NCBI GenBank assembly: GCA_001465015.1
Contig: LNEO01000118.1
Location: forward strand, 1-64,000
DNA: 64,000 bases
From: Deltaproteobacteria bacterium Ga0077539
GTDB lineage: Bacteria > Myxococcota_A > Polyangia > Polyangiales > Ga0077539
Direction: 5' to 3'
Positions 11,701 to 19,776 of the stretch are shown piece after piece. The notes under the pieces are model-generated. The model did no database searches and was not told the DNA's origin. It was given only the letters and a program-made list of their open reading frames with translations. The first letter of the stretch is position 1; the number at the start of each line of letters is the position of its first letter. The translations under genes were made by a program, and so were the position numbers.

Positions 11701-13949
11701 ACGCTTCGGCGATCGACGCCGTCGCTGGATCGCACGATTCCGTCCGCGCCGAGCTCGCGTTCGCGTGGCTGCACGCGCGCTCGCCGAGCGTCGTGCGTTG
11801 GGCGATCGCCGAAGCGTTGAGGCTCTCGGACATCGCGGGCTCGACGCTCGTGACGCCCGAGCGGTCGGGCGTTCTCGTCGCGAGGATCGAAGCGGCGTTG
11901 TTCGTGTTGGGGCCGAGCGACGAGTCGCTTCGTCGTCGCGTCGCTCGCTGGCTGTGGCTTCGAGGCATCTCGACGGGGTTCGTGCTGCTCGTTCAACAGC
12001 AGCTCGAGTCCTCTCCGGGAGCGCCGGAGTGGATCGCCTCGTCGACAGGTCGACAGCTCGAAGCGACGGTCGAAGCCGCGGTGACCGCGGGTCACTCGAA
12101 GCTCCCCGAGCCGTGGATCGTGGACCTTCTGCGCACACCGTCGATCAGCCCAGTGCTCGCCGCCGAAGCGTGGTCAGCGCTGTTGCAGTGGGCGAGCCAG
12201 GCTCCGACGAGGCAGGCGGCGATCAACGAGCTCAACCGGCTGCGGCTGTTTCGCTCGACGCGCGCAGCCAAGCTCCGCGCGGTGGCCCGCGTGTTCGCGT
12301 GGGGCGTGCAGGTCGGGCTCGTGTTGACGGGGCGCGCGATGGGCGTGCAGCTCGCGCGCGACGCGGCGCTGGGGTACACGCGGCTCGACGAGGACCGGGT
12401 CTTCGTGAGCGCCCTGCCATTGTTGCGCGGCGAGCGCTACGGGCGTGCGGTGGTCGAGGGGCTTTTGCTCCACGAGTTCGGGCATCACCGATACCACCGC
12501 GGCGTCGAGCAGCGAGAAGCGTGGGATCAGGGCTTTCGCGAGGGAATCGGGCCGCTGCTCAACCTCGTCGCGGACGAGCACCTCGAGCGCAACCTCCGCG
12601 CGCTCGACACCGAGTACGGCGACCGACTCAAGCGGCTCGACGCGTACGCGTTTCAGCACATGTCGCGTCCGATCGCGGTCGCGACCCTCTTCGAGGTGTT
12701 GCGATGCGACGCCCTCGCTGTGTTGAGCGGCGGCGGGCTCTCGTTCGCGCAGGACCCGTCGAGCGTGGTGCTCGAGCACGGGCGGCTCTTGCAGTCGCTC
12801 GAGCGATCGGGCTCGAGCTTCGCGCGCTGGGTTCGCGCGCTGCGAATGGGGCTCGGCGATCGTCACGGCGACGAGAAGGTGTCGCGCGCGCTCGCGCTAT
12901 TTTCAGGGGCGAAGTTTCGAAAGAGCTCGATGGGCGAGCTGCTCGAGATCGCTCGGCAGGTTCGCGCGATCTTCGGCGAGGAGTGTCGGCTGCTCAACGT
13001 CGTGTCGACGCACGAAGACGTGGGCCACGGCGAAGAGGGTGAGCTCGACCGCGTAGGCGAAGGCATCTCCGACGACGAGATTCGCCGCGAGGTCGACCGC
13101 ATCACCAACCCGCGCAAGTCCGACGACGACGGATCGAGCGGCGCGAAACCTGGCGGAAAGCGCTGGATCAACGTCACCGAAGGGACGGATTTCAACCTGA
13201 TCAACCAGGTCGTCCGGGTGGGCTACGAGCCGATCAAGCACCGCGCGCTGGCCGACCGAGTTCGGCGTTCGGCCGGGACGTTGCGATCGTACCTCGAGCG
13301 TCTGGGCCTGCATCTTCAGCCGCAGCGGCTGCGGCTTCGCGGCCGACGCGTCGACGCGCCGAGGACTCGAGCGCTCGTCACTCGAGGCGACCCGCGCGTG
13401 CTGATCGCGCGCGAGATCCAGGTGAAGACGGACCTGTTCATCGGCGTCGTGATCGACTGCTCGGGGTCGATGGCGAGCGGTGAGAACATGCCTCGCGCCA
13501 GGCTCTTTGGAGCGCTGATCGCAGAGGCAGCCCGCGCGATGCCCAGCGTCGATGTGCGGATCTTCGGCTTCACCGACGCGGTGATCTACGACGCAGGCGA
13601 CTCGCGGCACCCTGCCGTGCACGCGCTCGAGGCCGGCGGAGGCAACAACGACTCTGGCGCCCTGTGGCACGCAGCCAACGTCGCGCGCGCCTCCAATCGC
13701 CGGGCGAAGCTCTTGGTGATGATCTCCGACGGATTGCCGACGGAGTGCTCGGCGGCCTCGCTCAAGCACCTCGCGGTCGAGCTGACGCGGCGCCACAAAA
13801 TGTGCTGCGCGCAGATCGCCGTGCAGCCCTTGCCCGAGGTGCTGTTTCCCAACTACGTCGAGTGCGACGGTCCGGACACGGACGTGGTGGTCCGGCGGTT
13901 TGGTCGCATCGTCGAGGGGCTGGTCAAACGCGCCATGGGCATTCCCTGA
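8754..13949 (+). CDS. Giant HEAT-repeat / HExxH metallopeptidase-like / VWA protein
   Basis: 1731 residues from GTG 8754; GTG 8823 is an alternative start. The first part (about 60-160) has HEAT-like repeats (VRAAALRALIGSSG, VREAAVQALRAL). A long Ala/Glu-rich helical middle follows. Near 1240 lies LLHEFGHH with H1240, E1241 and H1244, a zinc HExxH motif. The C-terminus has a von Willebrand A domain with MIDAS DCSGSM (D1568, S1570, S1572) and MISDGLPTEC. The order HExxH then VWA recalls the VWA-like DUF2201 family often paired with MoxR-type AAA chaperones, but no MoxR gene is next to it. No signal peptide is evident, so it is probably a cytoplasmic assembly or scaffold factor. The central region is not assigned. 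Confidence 0.85.
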   Translation: MSAPSRSRRGAQQPRCVRYINAPVLRSTRPVSLNDVGLWRALTEPDVVESTSDGDPRHLVVPHEAIASALEALGSRALRRRIAWLGIVADAATTHSSALVRAAALRALIGSSGARAHAAISRGLDDDDATVREAAVQALRALASAEPARWIHAVGHSRGDVRRYAVELGPPHGAEPYELPLLADETARPIIAQRIERWANASSAVPAFVVPLLFDATVRGWLPLQTTRAIVHRVATDRLANWLYEQPGRTEVTDPTKADESTGDPLDALLELEWSREAPTGLPTDAIWWRLVGPVAEQFESLRTRLAASAWVVAKRLGYWSVSGVAACLLFAPESLDDVEVPTEFIATVVAASVRTQPTVVVTSRRASRKRLAGIRHDRSPLTGEALLRCAFAAMMQRGNCFAAALDALGPERLADAIVEHPRQAALLFADPPPLAGPAIDIVAAARSRSKAAVAQLADALIELGGPAATTVTDLVGSEAALEALRLRCAEPEQKQVAANDPRIRLCSSIASDALPVLVDELLSRDPSRTDVRRWLDAALATEPVDALGRYITQRSTLATRPMRMLLSALEAKHSAAVKIARAALDEVLARALREDPSRGSTEIDDAGEAELSSGSDTPPTPIDDPTIEPPGAQALDDLTYFSDEEIEQLVKGFLRWPVTGVAAALELRDAPAPNPWLCTALLRAHDAPEHCARVLSAYWPDSEEMLEKLEQIVASTLSRYSDLGLLASAWLFRWERHARRFVELANDSGSLAQVLATVERWPGPLAARAWSATTRALESSASGAGLDIHGPMWSAVARLAINEMVGDDIAHVRDEAARFLAAASRAPASSAIIEPLRAEAIASRASLPPARSATLGVWLDRVRVDARLIAPELLAKREQLERLRSGSHESLSALIEELSSSDEGRALIWYALEQGPRPAAYDALVTAVAGWRGALAATVSDRIASGPIHLALEIERARARAGDDEAMGRATRRVLDSDENIDASAIDAVAGSHDSVRAELAFAWLHARSPSVVRWAIAEALRLSDIAGSTLVTPERSGVLVARIEAALFVLGPSDESLRRRVARWLWLRGISTGFVLLVQQQLESSPGAPEWIASSTGRQLEATVEAAVTAGHSKLPEPWIVDLLRTPSISPVLAAEAWSALLQWASQAPTRQAAINELNRLRLFRSTRAAKLRAVARVFAWGVQVGLVLTGRAMGVQLARDAALGYTRLDEDRVFVSALPLLRGERYGRAVVEGLLLHEFGHHRYHRGVEQREAWDQGFREGIGPLLNLVADEHLERNLRALDTEYGDRLKRLDAYAFQHMSRPIAVATLFEVLRCDALAVLSGGGLSFAQDPSSVVLEHGRLLQSLERSGSSFARWVRALRMGLGDRHGDEKVSRALALFSGAKFRKSSMGELLEIARQVRAIFGEECRLLNVVSTHEDVGHGEEGELDRVGEGISDDEIRREVDRITNPRKSDDDGSSGAKPGGKRWINVTEGTDFNLINQVVRVGYEPIKHRALADRVRRSAGTLRSYLERLGLHLQPQRLRLRGRRVDAPRTRALVTRGDPRVLIAREIQVKTDLFIGVVIDCSGSMASGENMPRARLFGALIAEAARAMPSVDVRIFGFTDAVIYDAGDSRHPAVHALEAGGGNNDSGALWHAANVARASNRRAKLLVMISDGLPTECSAASLKHLAVELTRRHKMCCAQIAVQPLPEVLFPNYVECDGPDTDVVVRRFGRIVEGLVKRAMGIP

Positions 13950-14026
13950 GGAGCCTCGAGCCCGACGGAGCGCGCAAACGTGCGTCGCAAACCGTTGGCG
14001 GAGCGGTCATCACCCTGCGCGGCGGG

Positions 14027-14055
14027 TTGACCGCGAAATCAGACCGAGATACACC
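14027..14055 (+). promoter_or_regulatory. Possible sigma-70-type promoter for rplY-pth
   Basis: TTGACC (14027-14032) and TACACC (14050-14055) are separated by 17 bp. The gap between the giant gene and rplY is 238 bp, the longest upstream space in this part, and a promoter for the rplY-pth pair is expected here. The -35 box is good and the -10 box is weak. No riboswitch was recognised in the remaining leader. Confidence 0.3.
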
Positions 14056-14187
14056 CCCGCCCCCTCCCACGGCCGCGAAGCAGAGCGAACGAAGAGGTCC
14101 CTGCCGAACCATTCATCCGCGATGCGCGCGGAGTCGGCACACACAATCAAGGGACCCGCAGCGCGAACGGATGGGGGAGAGACCCAC

Positions 14188-14883
14188 ATGCAGACCGCAC
14201 TCAAAATCGAAGGCCAGAAGCGTCCCTCCAACGGAAAGAGCCCCGCTCGCCGCCTGCGCGCCGCGGGCAAGCTCCCGGCAGTCGTGTACGGCCCGGGCTA
14301 CGCCGCGACGTCCGTCTCGATCAACCCCAAGGACGTCAAGGCTGTGCTCTCGCAGCCGCTCGGCCGCAACACGGTGTTCACGCTGTCGATCGACGGCGTC
14401 GACCAGCTCGCGATGGTCAAGAGCTTCGACTATCACCCCATCTCGCGCGATCTGCTCAGCGCCGATCTCTACACCGTCAGCGTCGATCGCGCGGTCGAGG
14501 TCGAGGTTCCGCTGGTGCTCGTGGGCAAGAGCAAGGGTGTCGCCGCTGGCGGCATTCTTCAGCAGATCTTCCGCAAGCTGCCGGTGCGCTGCACGCCCGA
14601 CAAGATCCCCGCGAAGCTCGAGGTCGACATCACGGACGTCGAGCTTCACCACGCGGTGGCCGCCAAGGCGCTCCCGCTCCCGGCGGGTGTGACGGTCATG
14701 CTCGACGCCAACCAGACGATCGTGTCGGTCGTGGCGCCCGAGAAGGAGAAGGCCGAAGCGGCTCCTGCCGCTGGAGCCGCCGCCGCTGCAGCCCCCGCCG
14801 CAGGCAAGGATGCCAAGGCCGCCGCGCCCGCCAAGGACGCGAAGGCCGCTGCGCCCGCCGCCGCCGCCGCCAAGAAGAAGTGA
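14188..14883 (+). CDS. rplY: 50S ribosomal protein L25 (TL5/Ctc type)
   Basis: 231 residues from ATG 14188, which is preceded by a strong GGGGGAGAG ribosome binding site. L25/TL5 binds 5S rRNA on the large subunit. The N-terminal 5S-binding beta-barrel (GKSPARRLRAAGKLPAVVYG, then F-DYHPISRDLLSADLY) is followed by the all-beta CTC-type second domain (VPLVLVGKSKGVAAGG, CTPDKIPAKLEVDI). The last 45 residues are Ala/Lys/Pro repeats (AAAPAKDAKAAAP), a basic low-complexity tail. pth follows after 15 bp, the common rplY-pth pairing, so a joint transcript is likely. Confidence 0.95.
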   Translation: MQTALKIEGQKRPSNGKSPARRLRAAGKLPAVVYGPGYAATSVSINPKDVKAVLSQPLGRNTVFTLSIDGVDQLAMVKSFDYHPISRDLLSADLYTVSVDRAVEVEVPLVLVGKSKGVAAGGILQQIFRKLPVRCTPDKIPAKLEVDITDVELHHAVAAKALPLPAGVTVMLDANQTIVSVVAPEKEKAEAAPAAGAAAAAAPAAGKDAKAAAPAKDAKAAAPAAAAAKKK

Positions 14884-14898
14884 TCGGCGCTCGCGCTG

Positions 14899-15480
14899 AT
14901 GCTCCTCGTCGGTCTCGGTAATCCAGGTCCCTCGTATCGCTCGCATCGCCACAACGTGGGGTGCATGGTGCTCGAGCGCCTGCATTCGCTCGCTGGAGCG
15001 TCCGAGTGGCGCGAGAAGTACAGCGGCCTGCACGCCAAGGGAGTGCTCGCGGGACAACCCGTGACGCTGCTGCAACCGCAGACGTTCATGAATCTCTCGG
15101 GCACTTCGGTGCAGAAGGCCGCGACCGACCTTCGCATCGCGCCCGCAAAGATCATCGTCGTTCACGACGAGCTCGAGCTGCCGTTCGGTGAGCTTCGCGC
15201 CAAGTTTGGCGGGGGGCACGCTGGGCACAACGGGTTGCGGGACATCACCGCGAAGCTGGGCCCCGATTTCGGTCGCGTTCGCGTCGGAATCGGCCGGCCC
15301 ACAGTCGGTGCGGTCGACGCGTATGTGCTCTCGGGATTCTCGAAGGTCGAGCTGCCCGAGCTGCCGGCGGTCCTCGATCGCGCGGTCGAGCTCATCGAGC
15401 TCGCGCTGCGCGAGGGGATCGACGTCGCCGTCGAGCGCAGCAACCCCGGCGCAGCGCGGGGCGGCAAGAAAAAGGGCTGA
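14899..15480 (+). CDS. pth: Peptidyl-tRNA hydrolase
   Basis: Pth releases peptides from prematurely dropped peptidyl-tRNA and recycles the tRNA. The 193 residues match the family length. Visible signatures are GLGNPGPSY at the start, catalytic H18 in HRHNVG, substrate-binding QPQTFMNLSG, the acid in VVHDELELP, and GGGHAGHNGLRDI. The C-terminus ends in a short basic tail (RGGKKKG). It lies 15 bp after rplY and is followed by two hairpin repeats that could end the transcript. Confidence 0.96.
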   Translation: MLLVGLGNPGPSYRSHRHNVGCMVLERLHSLAGASEWREKYSGLHAKGVLAGQPVTLLQPQTFMNLSGTSVQKAATDLRIAPAKIIVVHDELELPFGELRAKFGGGHAGHNGLRDITAKLGPDFGRVRVGIGRPTVGAVDAYVLSGFSKVELPELPAVLDRAVELIELALREGIDVAVERSNPGAARGGKKKG

Positions 15481-15482
15481 TC

Positions 15483-15629
15483 GCGACGCGCGGTTGGAAG
15501 AAGACACGCCACGAGTTCACTCCGGCGCGTGTCGCCAACCGCTAGCGGCGCGATCTGTCAGCGACGCGCGGTTGGAAGAAGACACGCCACGAGTTCACTC
15601 CGGCGCGTGTCGCCAACCGCGAGCGGCGC
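15483..15629. repeat. Two tandem 69-bp hairpin repeats between convergent genes
   Basis: The 69-bp unit occurs at 15483-15551 and 15561-15629 (78-bp period) with one base change (T15543 versus G15621). Each unit holds nested inverted repeats: GCGGTTGG pairs with CCAACCGC (15490-15497 with 15535-15542) and GACACG pairs with CGTGTC inside. The site sits between the end of pth and the end of the convergent histidine kinase gene, so the hairpins could act as a two-way terminator. There is no T-run. It could also be a REP-like element that duplicated locally. Confidence 0.8.
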
Positions 15630-15648
15630 TGTTGTAAGCGACGGAGTT

Positions 15649-17724
15649 TCAGGTCGTCGCGCGGGGTGGGGGCAGGCTCGGGCGCGAGGACTCTCTCGCG
15701 GGGTCGATGGCCGGGATCGCGACCACGAAGGTCGTGCCTCGCCCGCTTTGCGTGCGGAGCTCGATGCGGCCGCCTGCGCCTGCGACGAGACGCTGCGAGA
15801 TCGCGAGGCCGAGCCCTGTTCCCTGGGCCTTGGTGGTCACGAACGGAGTGAACAGCTTGGGGACGAGCTTCGCGTCGATCCCCGGCCCCGAGTCGCGAAC
15901 GACGATCTCGGCCATCGGCGCGCTCGCCTTTCTCTGCACGACGACGGACACCCGCCCTCGCCCGTCCATCGCCTCGACCGCGTTTCGCACGAGGTTCATC
16001 ACGACCTGACGAAGCTGCGCTGGATCCATCCTCACGAGCGGGACGTCTTTCTCTGCGATGAACTGCAGGTCCACGGCTGCAGGTAGGTCCTTCTTCATGA
16101 TCTGCAGCGTGCGCTCGACGACCTCGCGCAGATCGACGGTCTCGATCGTTCCCTGGCCGGGCCTCGCGTAGTCCAAGAAGTTGCGCACGACGCGATCGAG
16201 TCGATCGACCTCCTCGCCGATGATCTGGAGGTACTCGTCTTCGACCGTTCCGCGCTGCGCTTGGGGTTGCAGGAGCTGGACGGCGGCCTTGATGCTGCCG
16301 AGCGGATTGCGGATCTCGTGCGCCAATCCGGCGGCCATTTCGCCCATCGACGCGAGCCTGTCGCGCTCTTTGATGCGCTGGTGCCCGCGCGTGTTTTCGA
16401 GGACGTTCGCGACCTGAGCGCCGAGCTCGCGGAGGATCTGCACCTCCTCGGCGCTGAACGGCTCAGCGATGCGATCGTCTCCGAGAAACAAAACGCCGCT
16501 CAGCTGCGACTGCTCGTCGAGCACGGGGATCGCCACCGAGGCGTGCTGCTTGCGCAGCGTCGTAGCGACCTCCATCGGCTCGAGGGCGTCGCGGATTTCG
16601 CCGCGCTCGCGGGCCTCACTCGCGTCGCGCTCGAGCGGCTCGGCGACGATCGAGCCGTCTTTGAGCAGGCGCTCGACCATCGCCCGCGACGTGGCGTACT
16701 CCAGTCGCTCGGGCGGGGTCGCGCCGAGGTGCGCGAACAGCTCGAGCCCCTGTCGCTCGGCGTCGACGAGAAACAGCGACGCGTTGGTGATCCTCCGCGA
16801 CGCGGCGAGGCCATCGATGAGCTCGCGGCCGAGGTCCTGGAGCTCGAGCACGTGCGCGAGCCTCGCGCCGAGCGCGGCGATCGACGACTCGAGGTCGAAT
16901 CGCTCGCGAAAGAAGAACCTCGCGACCTGCGCCTCGGTCTTGGCCCGCAGCGGGTCCAGCGGAATCAAGATCACGAGCGAAGCGACGATCGCGTTGAGCA
17001 CGTATGGAGCCTGGCCCCGAGCCCAGTCGACGAGCAGGTAGTAGACGCCGGCCAAGACGAAGGCCAGCGCGCTGAGCACCACGAGCCGCGCCGTGAGCTC
17101 GTAGAGGTCGACGAGCCGCGAGCGCTCCATCACCTGCGAGAGCATGAACAACACGATGAGGACTAGCGTCGTTCCGACCGGGCCGACGTCGATGCCAGAG
17201 AACGGCAAGAGGTCCGTGAAGAACACGACCGTGGTCGCCAGCGAAACACCGGCGAAATACGCGGCGCGCGCGCGCTCGACGCGCGAGTTGGCCGCCCGAG
17301 CCTTCGCGACGAACTCCCACGAGAGCGCGGCGTGCAGGCCGACCACGTACACAGAGAGGACGGCGCGAGCCGCGGTGTGCGCGTGCCACGGGCTGATCGA
17401 GAGGACCAGCAACGGGATTCCGAGCGCCGTCGCCCAGGCGAGGAGTCGGCTCGGCTTGAGCGACGAATCACTGAAAAACGCGCGAAGCGACCGCACGCCG
17501 AACTGCGGCAGCACGACTAGAGAAATCGACGCGAGGTGCGAGAACACCCGCACGGACGGAAACCGATTGTGAAGAAATAGCGCCGCGAACCAGAGCCCCA
17601 CGGTTCCGCCAAACCCAGCGAAGAGCCAGTGCAAGCGGCGTTTTTGCTCGCGCAGGAGCACGCCCGCCACGATCGAGAAGGCAATGAAGGCGGAGATGAG
17701 CTCCGTTTGTGCGCGTAGGTTCAT
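15649..17724 (-). CDS. Membrane sensor histidine kinase with GAF domain
   Basis: 691 residues from ATG 17724. Roughly 250 N-terminal residues form a multi-pass (about 7-8 helix) membrane region, starting LISAFIAFSIVAGVLL. A GAF-like domain follows (about 290-450; SLFLVDAERQGLELF, AIPVLDEQSQLSGVLFLG). The HisKA phosphoacceptor is H469 in AHEIRNPLGS, and the ATPase boxes are NLVRNAVEAM, DSGPGID and GTGLGLAISQ, all intact. The long open frame upstream of ATG 17724 is antisense to the next gene and is not part of it. No response regulator is adjacent, so it is an orphan kinase. It diverges from the gene at 17779 with 54 bp between starts. Confidence 0.92.
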   Translation of the reverse strand: MNLRAQTELISAFIAFSIVAGVLLREQKRRLHWLFAGFGGTVGLWFAALFLHNRFPSVRVFSHLASISLVVLPQFGVRSLRAFFSDSSLKPSRLLAWATALGIPLLVLSISPWHAHTAARAVLSVYVVGLHAALSWEFVAKARAANSRVERARAAYFAGVSLATTVVFFTDLLPFSGIDVGPVGTTLVLIVLFMLSQVMERSRLVDLYELTARLVVLSALAFVLAGVYYLLVDWARGQAPYVLNAIVASLVILIPLDPLRAKTEAQVARFFFRERFDLESSIAALGARLAHVLELQDLGRELIDGLAASRRITNASLFLVDAERQGLELFAHLGATPPERLEYATSRAMVERLLKDGSIVAEPLERDASEARERGEIRDALEPMEVATTLRKQHASVAIPVLDEQSQLSGVLFLGDDRIAEPFSAEEVQILRELGAQVANVLENTRGHQRIKERDRLASMGEMAAGLAHEIRNPLGSIKAAVQLLQPQAQRGTVEDEYLQIIGEEVDRLDRVVRNFLDYARPGQGTIETVDLREVVERTLQIMKKDLPAAVDLQFIAEKDVPLVRMDPAQLRQVVMNLVRNAVEAMDGRGRVSVVVQRKASAPMAEIVVRDSGPGIDAKLVPKLFTPFVTTKAQGTGLGLAISQRLVAGAGGRIELRTQSGRGTTFVVAIPAIDPARESSRPSLPPPRATT

Positions 17725-17778
17725 GAGTGGCTCCCGAGCGAGAGCGAGTCTAGAATCGAAACCGAGGCTCGATCGCGA

Positions 17779-18729
17779 ATGACGTATTGGGGTCCGGGCT
17801 CTGTCCCGCCCGGCTACATGCTCGCCCCCGACGGAACGCTCGTTCCCGTCGCTCCAGGCGCTCAACATCCGCCCTATCCGCCCGGCGCAGGGGCGTACGG
17901 CGCCTATCCTGGAGTGCCGCCCGGCGCCGTTCCATACGGTTATGCTCCGCAGCAGCCGGTCCCCGTCATGGTGGCGCCGCAAGTGCCCCAGATGGTGGCC
18001 GTGCAACCGGTGATGGTCACGGCGCACGTCGTAGCGATTCCGACGATGCCGCAGCCATACGGCGCGTACGGCGCGTACGGCGCGCAGGGCGCGTATCTGC
18101 CGCCGAGCGTGCACAACGTCCCAACGATGTCGCCGCAGTCTGCGGGCGCCCCAGGCGCTCCGACCGCGTACGCGCCAGGCTGGACGAATCCTCACGCGAT
18201 GCACGGCGCGGGGCACAACGAGTCCAGTCTCGCCGTTGCGCGCGAGGGCGACGGCATCTCGAGCCGCGAGCGATATCAGGGTGAAGCAGGCTCGGTCGGG
18301 GCGCTGTCGCTCGCGACGAGCGGGTTGATTCTCGCGACGGCCCTCGCGACGGTCACGTTCTTCGTTGTTCCCGTGGGCGCGGTGCTCGCGTCCGCTGCGG
18401 TCGCGAGCGGAGTCACGGGCGGGCTCGGCCTTTGGCTCTTGCGCCAGCGAAAGAAGCTCCGCGGCAAGGTCGACCTCGACCCCGAAATTCAAGTGCTCCT
18501 GCTCGACCTCGCGACGAAGAAGCGCGGACGACTGACGGTGACCTCGACGGCCCACGGTCTCGGCCTCACGCTTGCGGAAGCCGAGCGAGCGCTCCAAGCC
18601 ATGGCAGCATCACACTACGTCGACGTCGAGCTCGACCCGGATGCGGGCGTCGTCACGTACGTGTTTCGTGAGCTCGTTCCAGCGCCAGCGCAGCTGCCGG
18701 CGTCTACCACCGAGGCCTCCTCTCGATGA
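17779..18729 (+). CDS. Membrane protein with Pro/Gly/Tyr-rich N-terminus, unknown
   Basis: 316 residues. The first about 150 are disordered and rich in Pro, Gly, Tyr and Ala (PGAGAYGAYPGVPPG, YGAYGAYGAQGAY). Two hydrophobic helices follow (LSLATSGLILATALATVTFF and VGAVLASAAVASGVTGGLGL), then RQRKK and a C-terminal region of about 90 residues with helices that look like a winged-helix fold (LDPEIQVLLLDLATKKRGRL, TLAEAERALQAMAASHYV). No family is recognised. Its stop overlaps the start of the TM2-domain gene in ATGA, so the two are probably made together and may form one envelope complex. Confidence 0.75.
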   Translation: MTYWGPGSVPPGYMLAPDGTLVPVAPGAQHPPYPPGAGAYGAYPGVPPGAVPYGYAPQQPVPVMVAPQVPQMVAVQPVMVTAHVVAIPTMPQPYGAYGAYGAQGAYLPPSVHNVPTMSPQSAGAPGAPTAYAPGWTNPHAMHGAGHNESSLAVAREGDGISSRERYQGEAGSVGALSLATSGLILATALATVTFFVVPVGAVLASAAVASGVTGGLGLWLLRQRKKLRGKVDLDPEIQVLLLDLATKKRGRLTVTSTAHGLGLTLAEAERALQAMAASHYVDVELDPDAGVVTYVFRELVPAPAQLPASTTEASSR

Positions 18730-19700
18730 ACAACGACGACCAAAGCGGCGCGACCTCCAACGCCAGACCCGCTGAGACCGCCGATCCGTTGGCAGACGCG
18801 CTGCGCACCGATGCGCCACAGCCGAAGGTCGCTCCTTCGAGCGCTCCTTCGACGGACCGAGTTCCGCCTACGACCGCGCTCGCGACGGTCGGAGCGTGGC
18901 CACCGCCCAATCCTCCCGCGGGCACAGCGCCCGTGTACGCGCAGCCCAATCCGCACGCGCCGAACGCGCCACCGCGCGCGCCGCAGCCGACCCCCGTGTA
19001 TGCGCATCCCGCATACGGCGCCCCAGCGGCTGCATTTCCCCAGGCAACCTCGCCCGATCCCTACCAGCAGCCCTACGCGCCGCCCTACCAACCACCGGCG
19101 CAGCCAAACGCCTACGCGCAGCCCAATCCCTACGCGCAGCCAAACGCCTACGCGCAGCCCAATCCCTACGCGCAGCCCAATCCCTACGCGCAGCCCAATC
19201 CCTACGCGCAGCCGCAGCAGCCGTATCCGCCGCCGTACCAGCAGCCGTACATGGTTGCGCAACAGGCCCCGCCGGCGCCGCAGATGATGCCGTACGCGCC
19301 TGCTCCCACACCAGCGCCGCTTCCCATGGCGTACACCGCTCCGGCGCAAACATACGCGATCGTCCCCGCGCAGCCGCAGATGATGCCCATGGTCATGCAG
19401 CAGCCGATGATGATGCCCGCGCAGGTGATGGCGCCGCAGATGGTGCCGTACGGCTACACCGCGCCGACTGGCATCGTCCGCGTGGGAAACGCCAATCGCC
19501 TCGTCTTCGCCGTGCTCGCGTTTCTTCTCGGATTCATCGGCCTGCACAAGTTTTATCAGGGCAAACCTGTGTGGGGATTGATCTACCTGCTCACGTCGTG
19601 GACCGGCGTGCCTGCAATCGTGTCGGTGATCGAAGGCCTGGTCGCGTTGTTTCAGACGGACGCCGCGTTCGACGCAGACAACAACCTTCGCGCCATCTGA
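18726..19700 (+). CDS. TM2-domain membrane protein with Pro-rich repeat N-terminus
   Basis: 324 residues, starting in the ATGA overlap. About 255 residues are Pro/Gln/Tyr/Ala-rich, including six hexapeptides of the type QPNPYA or QPNAYA at residues 126-161, and later Met-Pro-Gln runs. The C-terminus is a TM2 domain: two helices (FAVLAFLLGFIGLHKFYQGK and a second after WGLIYLLTSW), with the usual G-x-H-x-FY-x-G turn. TM2 proteins are small membrane proteins of unknown biochemistry. The long low-complexity part should be cytoplasmic or periplasmic and could be a flexible tether. Confidence 0.85.
   Translation: MNNDDQSGATSNARPAETADPLADALRTDAPQPKVAPSSAPSTDRVPPTTALATVGAWPPPNPPAGTAPVYAQPNPHAPNAPPRAPQPTPVYAHPAYGAPAAAFPQATSPDPYQQPYAPPYQPPAQPNAYAQPNPYAQPNAYAQPNPYAQPNPYAQPNPYAQPQQPYPPPYQQPYMVAQQAPPAPQMMPYAPAPTPAPLPMAYTAPAQTYAIVPAQPQMMPMVMQQPMMMPAQVMAPQMVPYGYTAPTGIVRVGNANRLVFAVLAFLLGFIGLHKFYQGKPVWGLIYLLTSWTGVPAIVSVIEGLVALFQTDAAFDADNNLRAI
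19101..19208 (+). repeat. Six 18-bp coding repeats in the TM2 gene
   Basis: Six consecutive 18-bp units encode QPNAYA, QPNPYA, QPNAYA and then QPNPYA three times. The last three units (CAGCCCAATCCCTACGCG) look identical, which implies recent in-frame slippage or unequal recombination. The length of this tract may vary among strains. Confidence 0.9.
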
Positions 19701-19776
19701 CGCGACGATCCTCGAATCGAGGACGAGCAGCGGTAATTCGTCGCCAGACTGCTGGCGCGCTAGACTCGCTGCCCCG

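Noticed and set aside
15483-15629. CRISPR array
   Set aside because: Only two units with a gap of 9 bp, no further repeats and no cas genes nearby; each unit is a hairpin rather than a short repeat with unique spacers.
15649-18597. 982-residue form of the minus-strand histidine kinase
   Set aside because: Its first 291 codons are antisense to the gene at 17779 and are not kinase sequence; the real start is ATG 17724.
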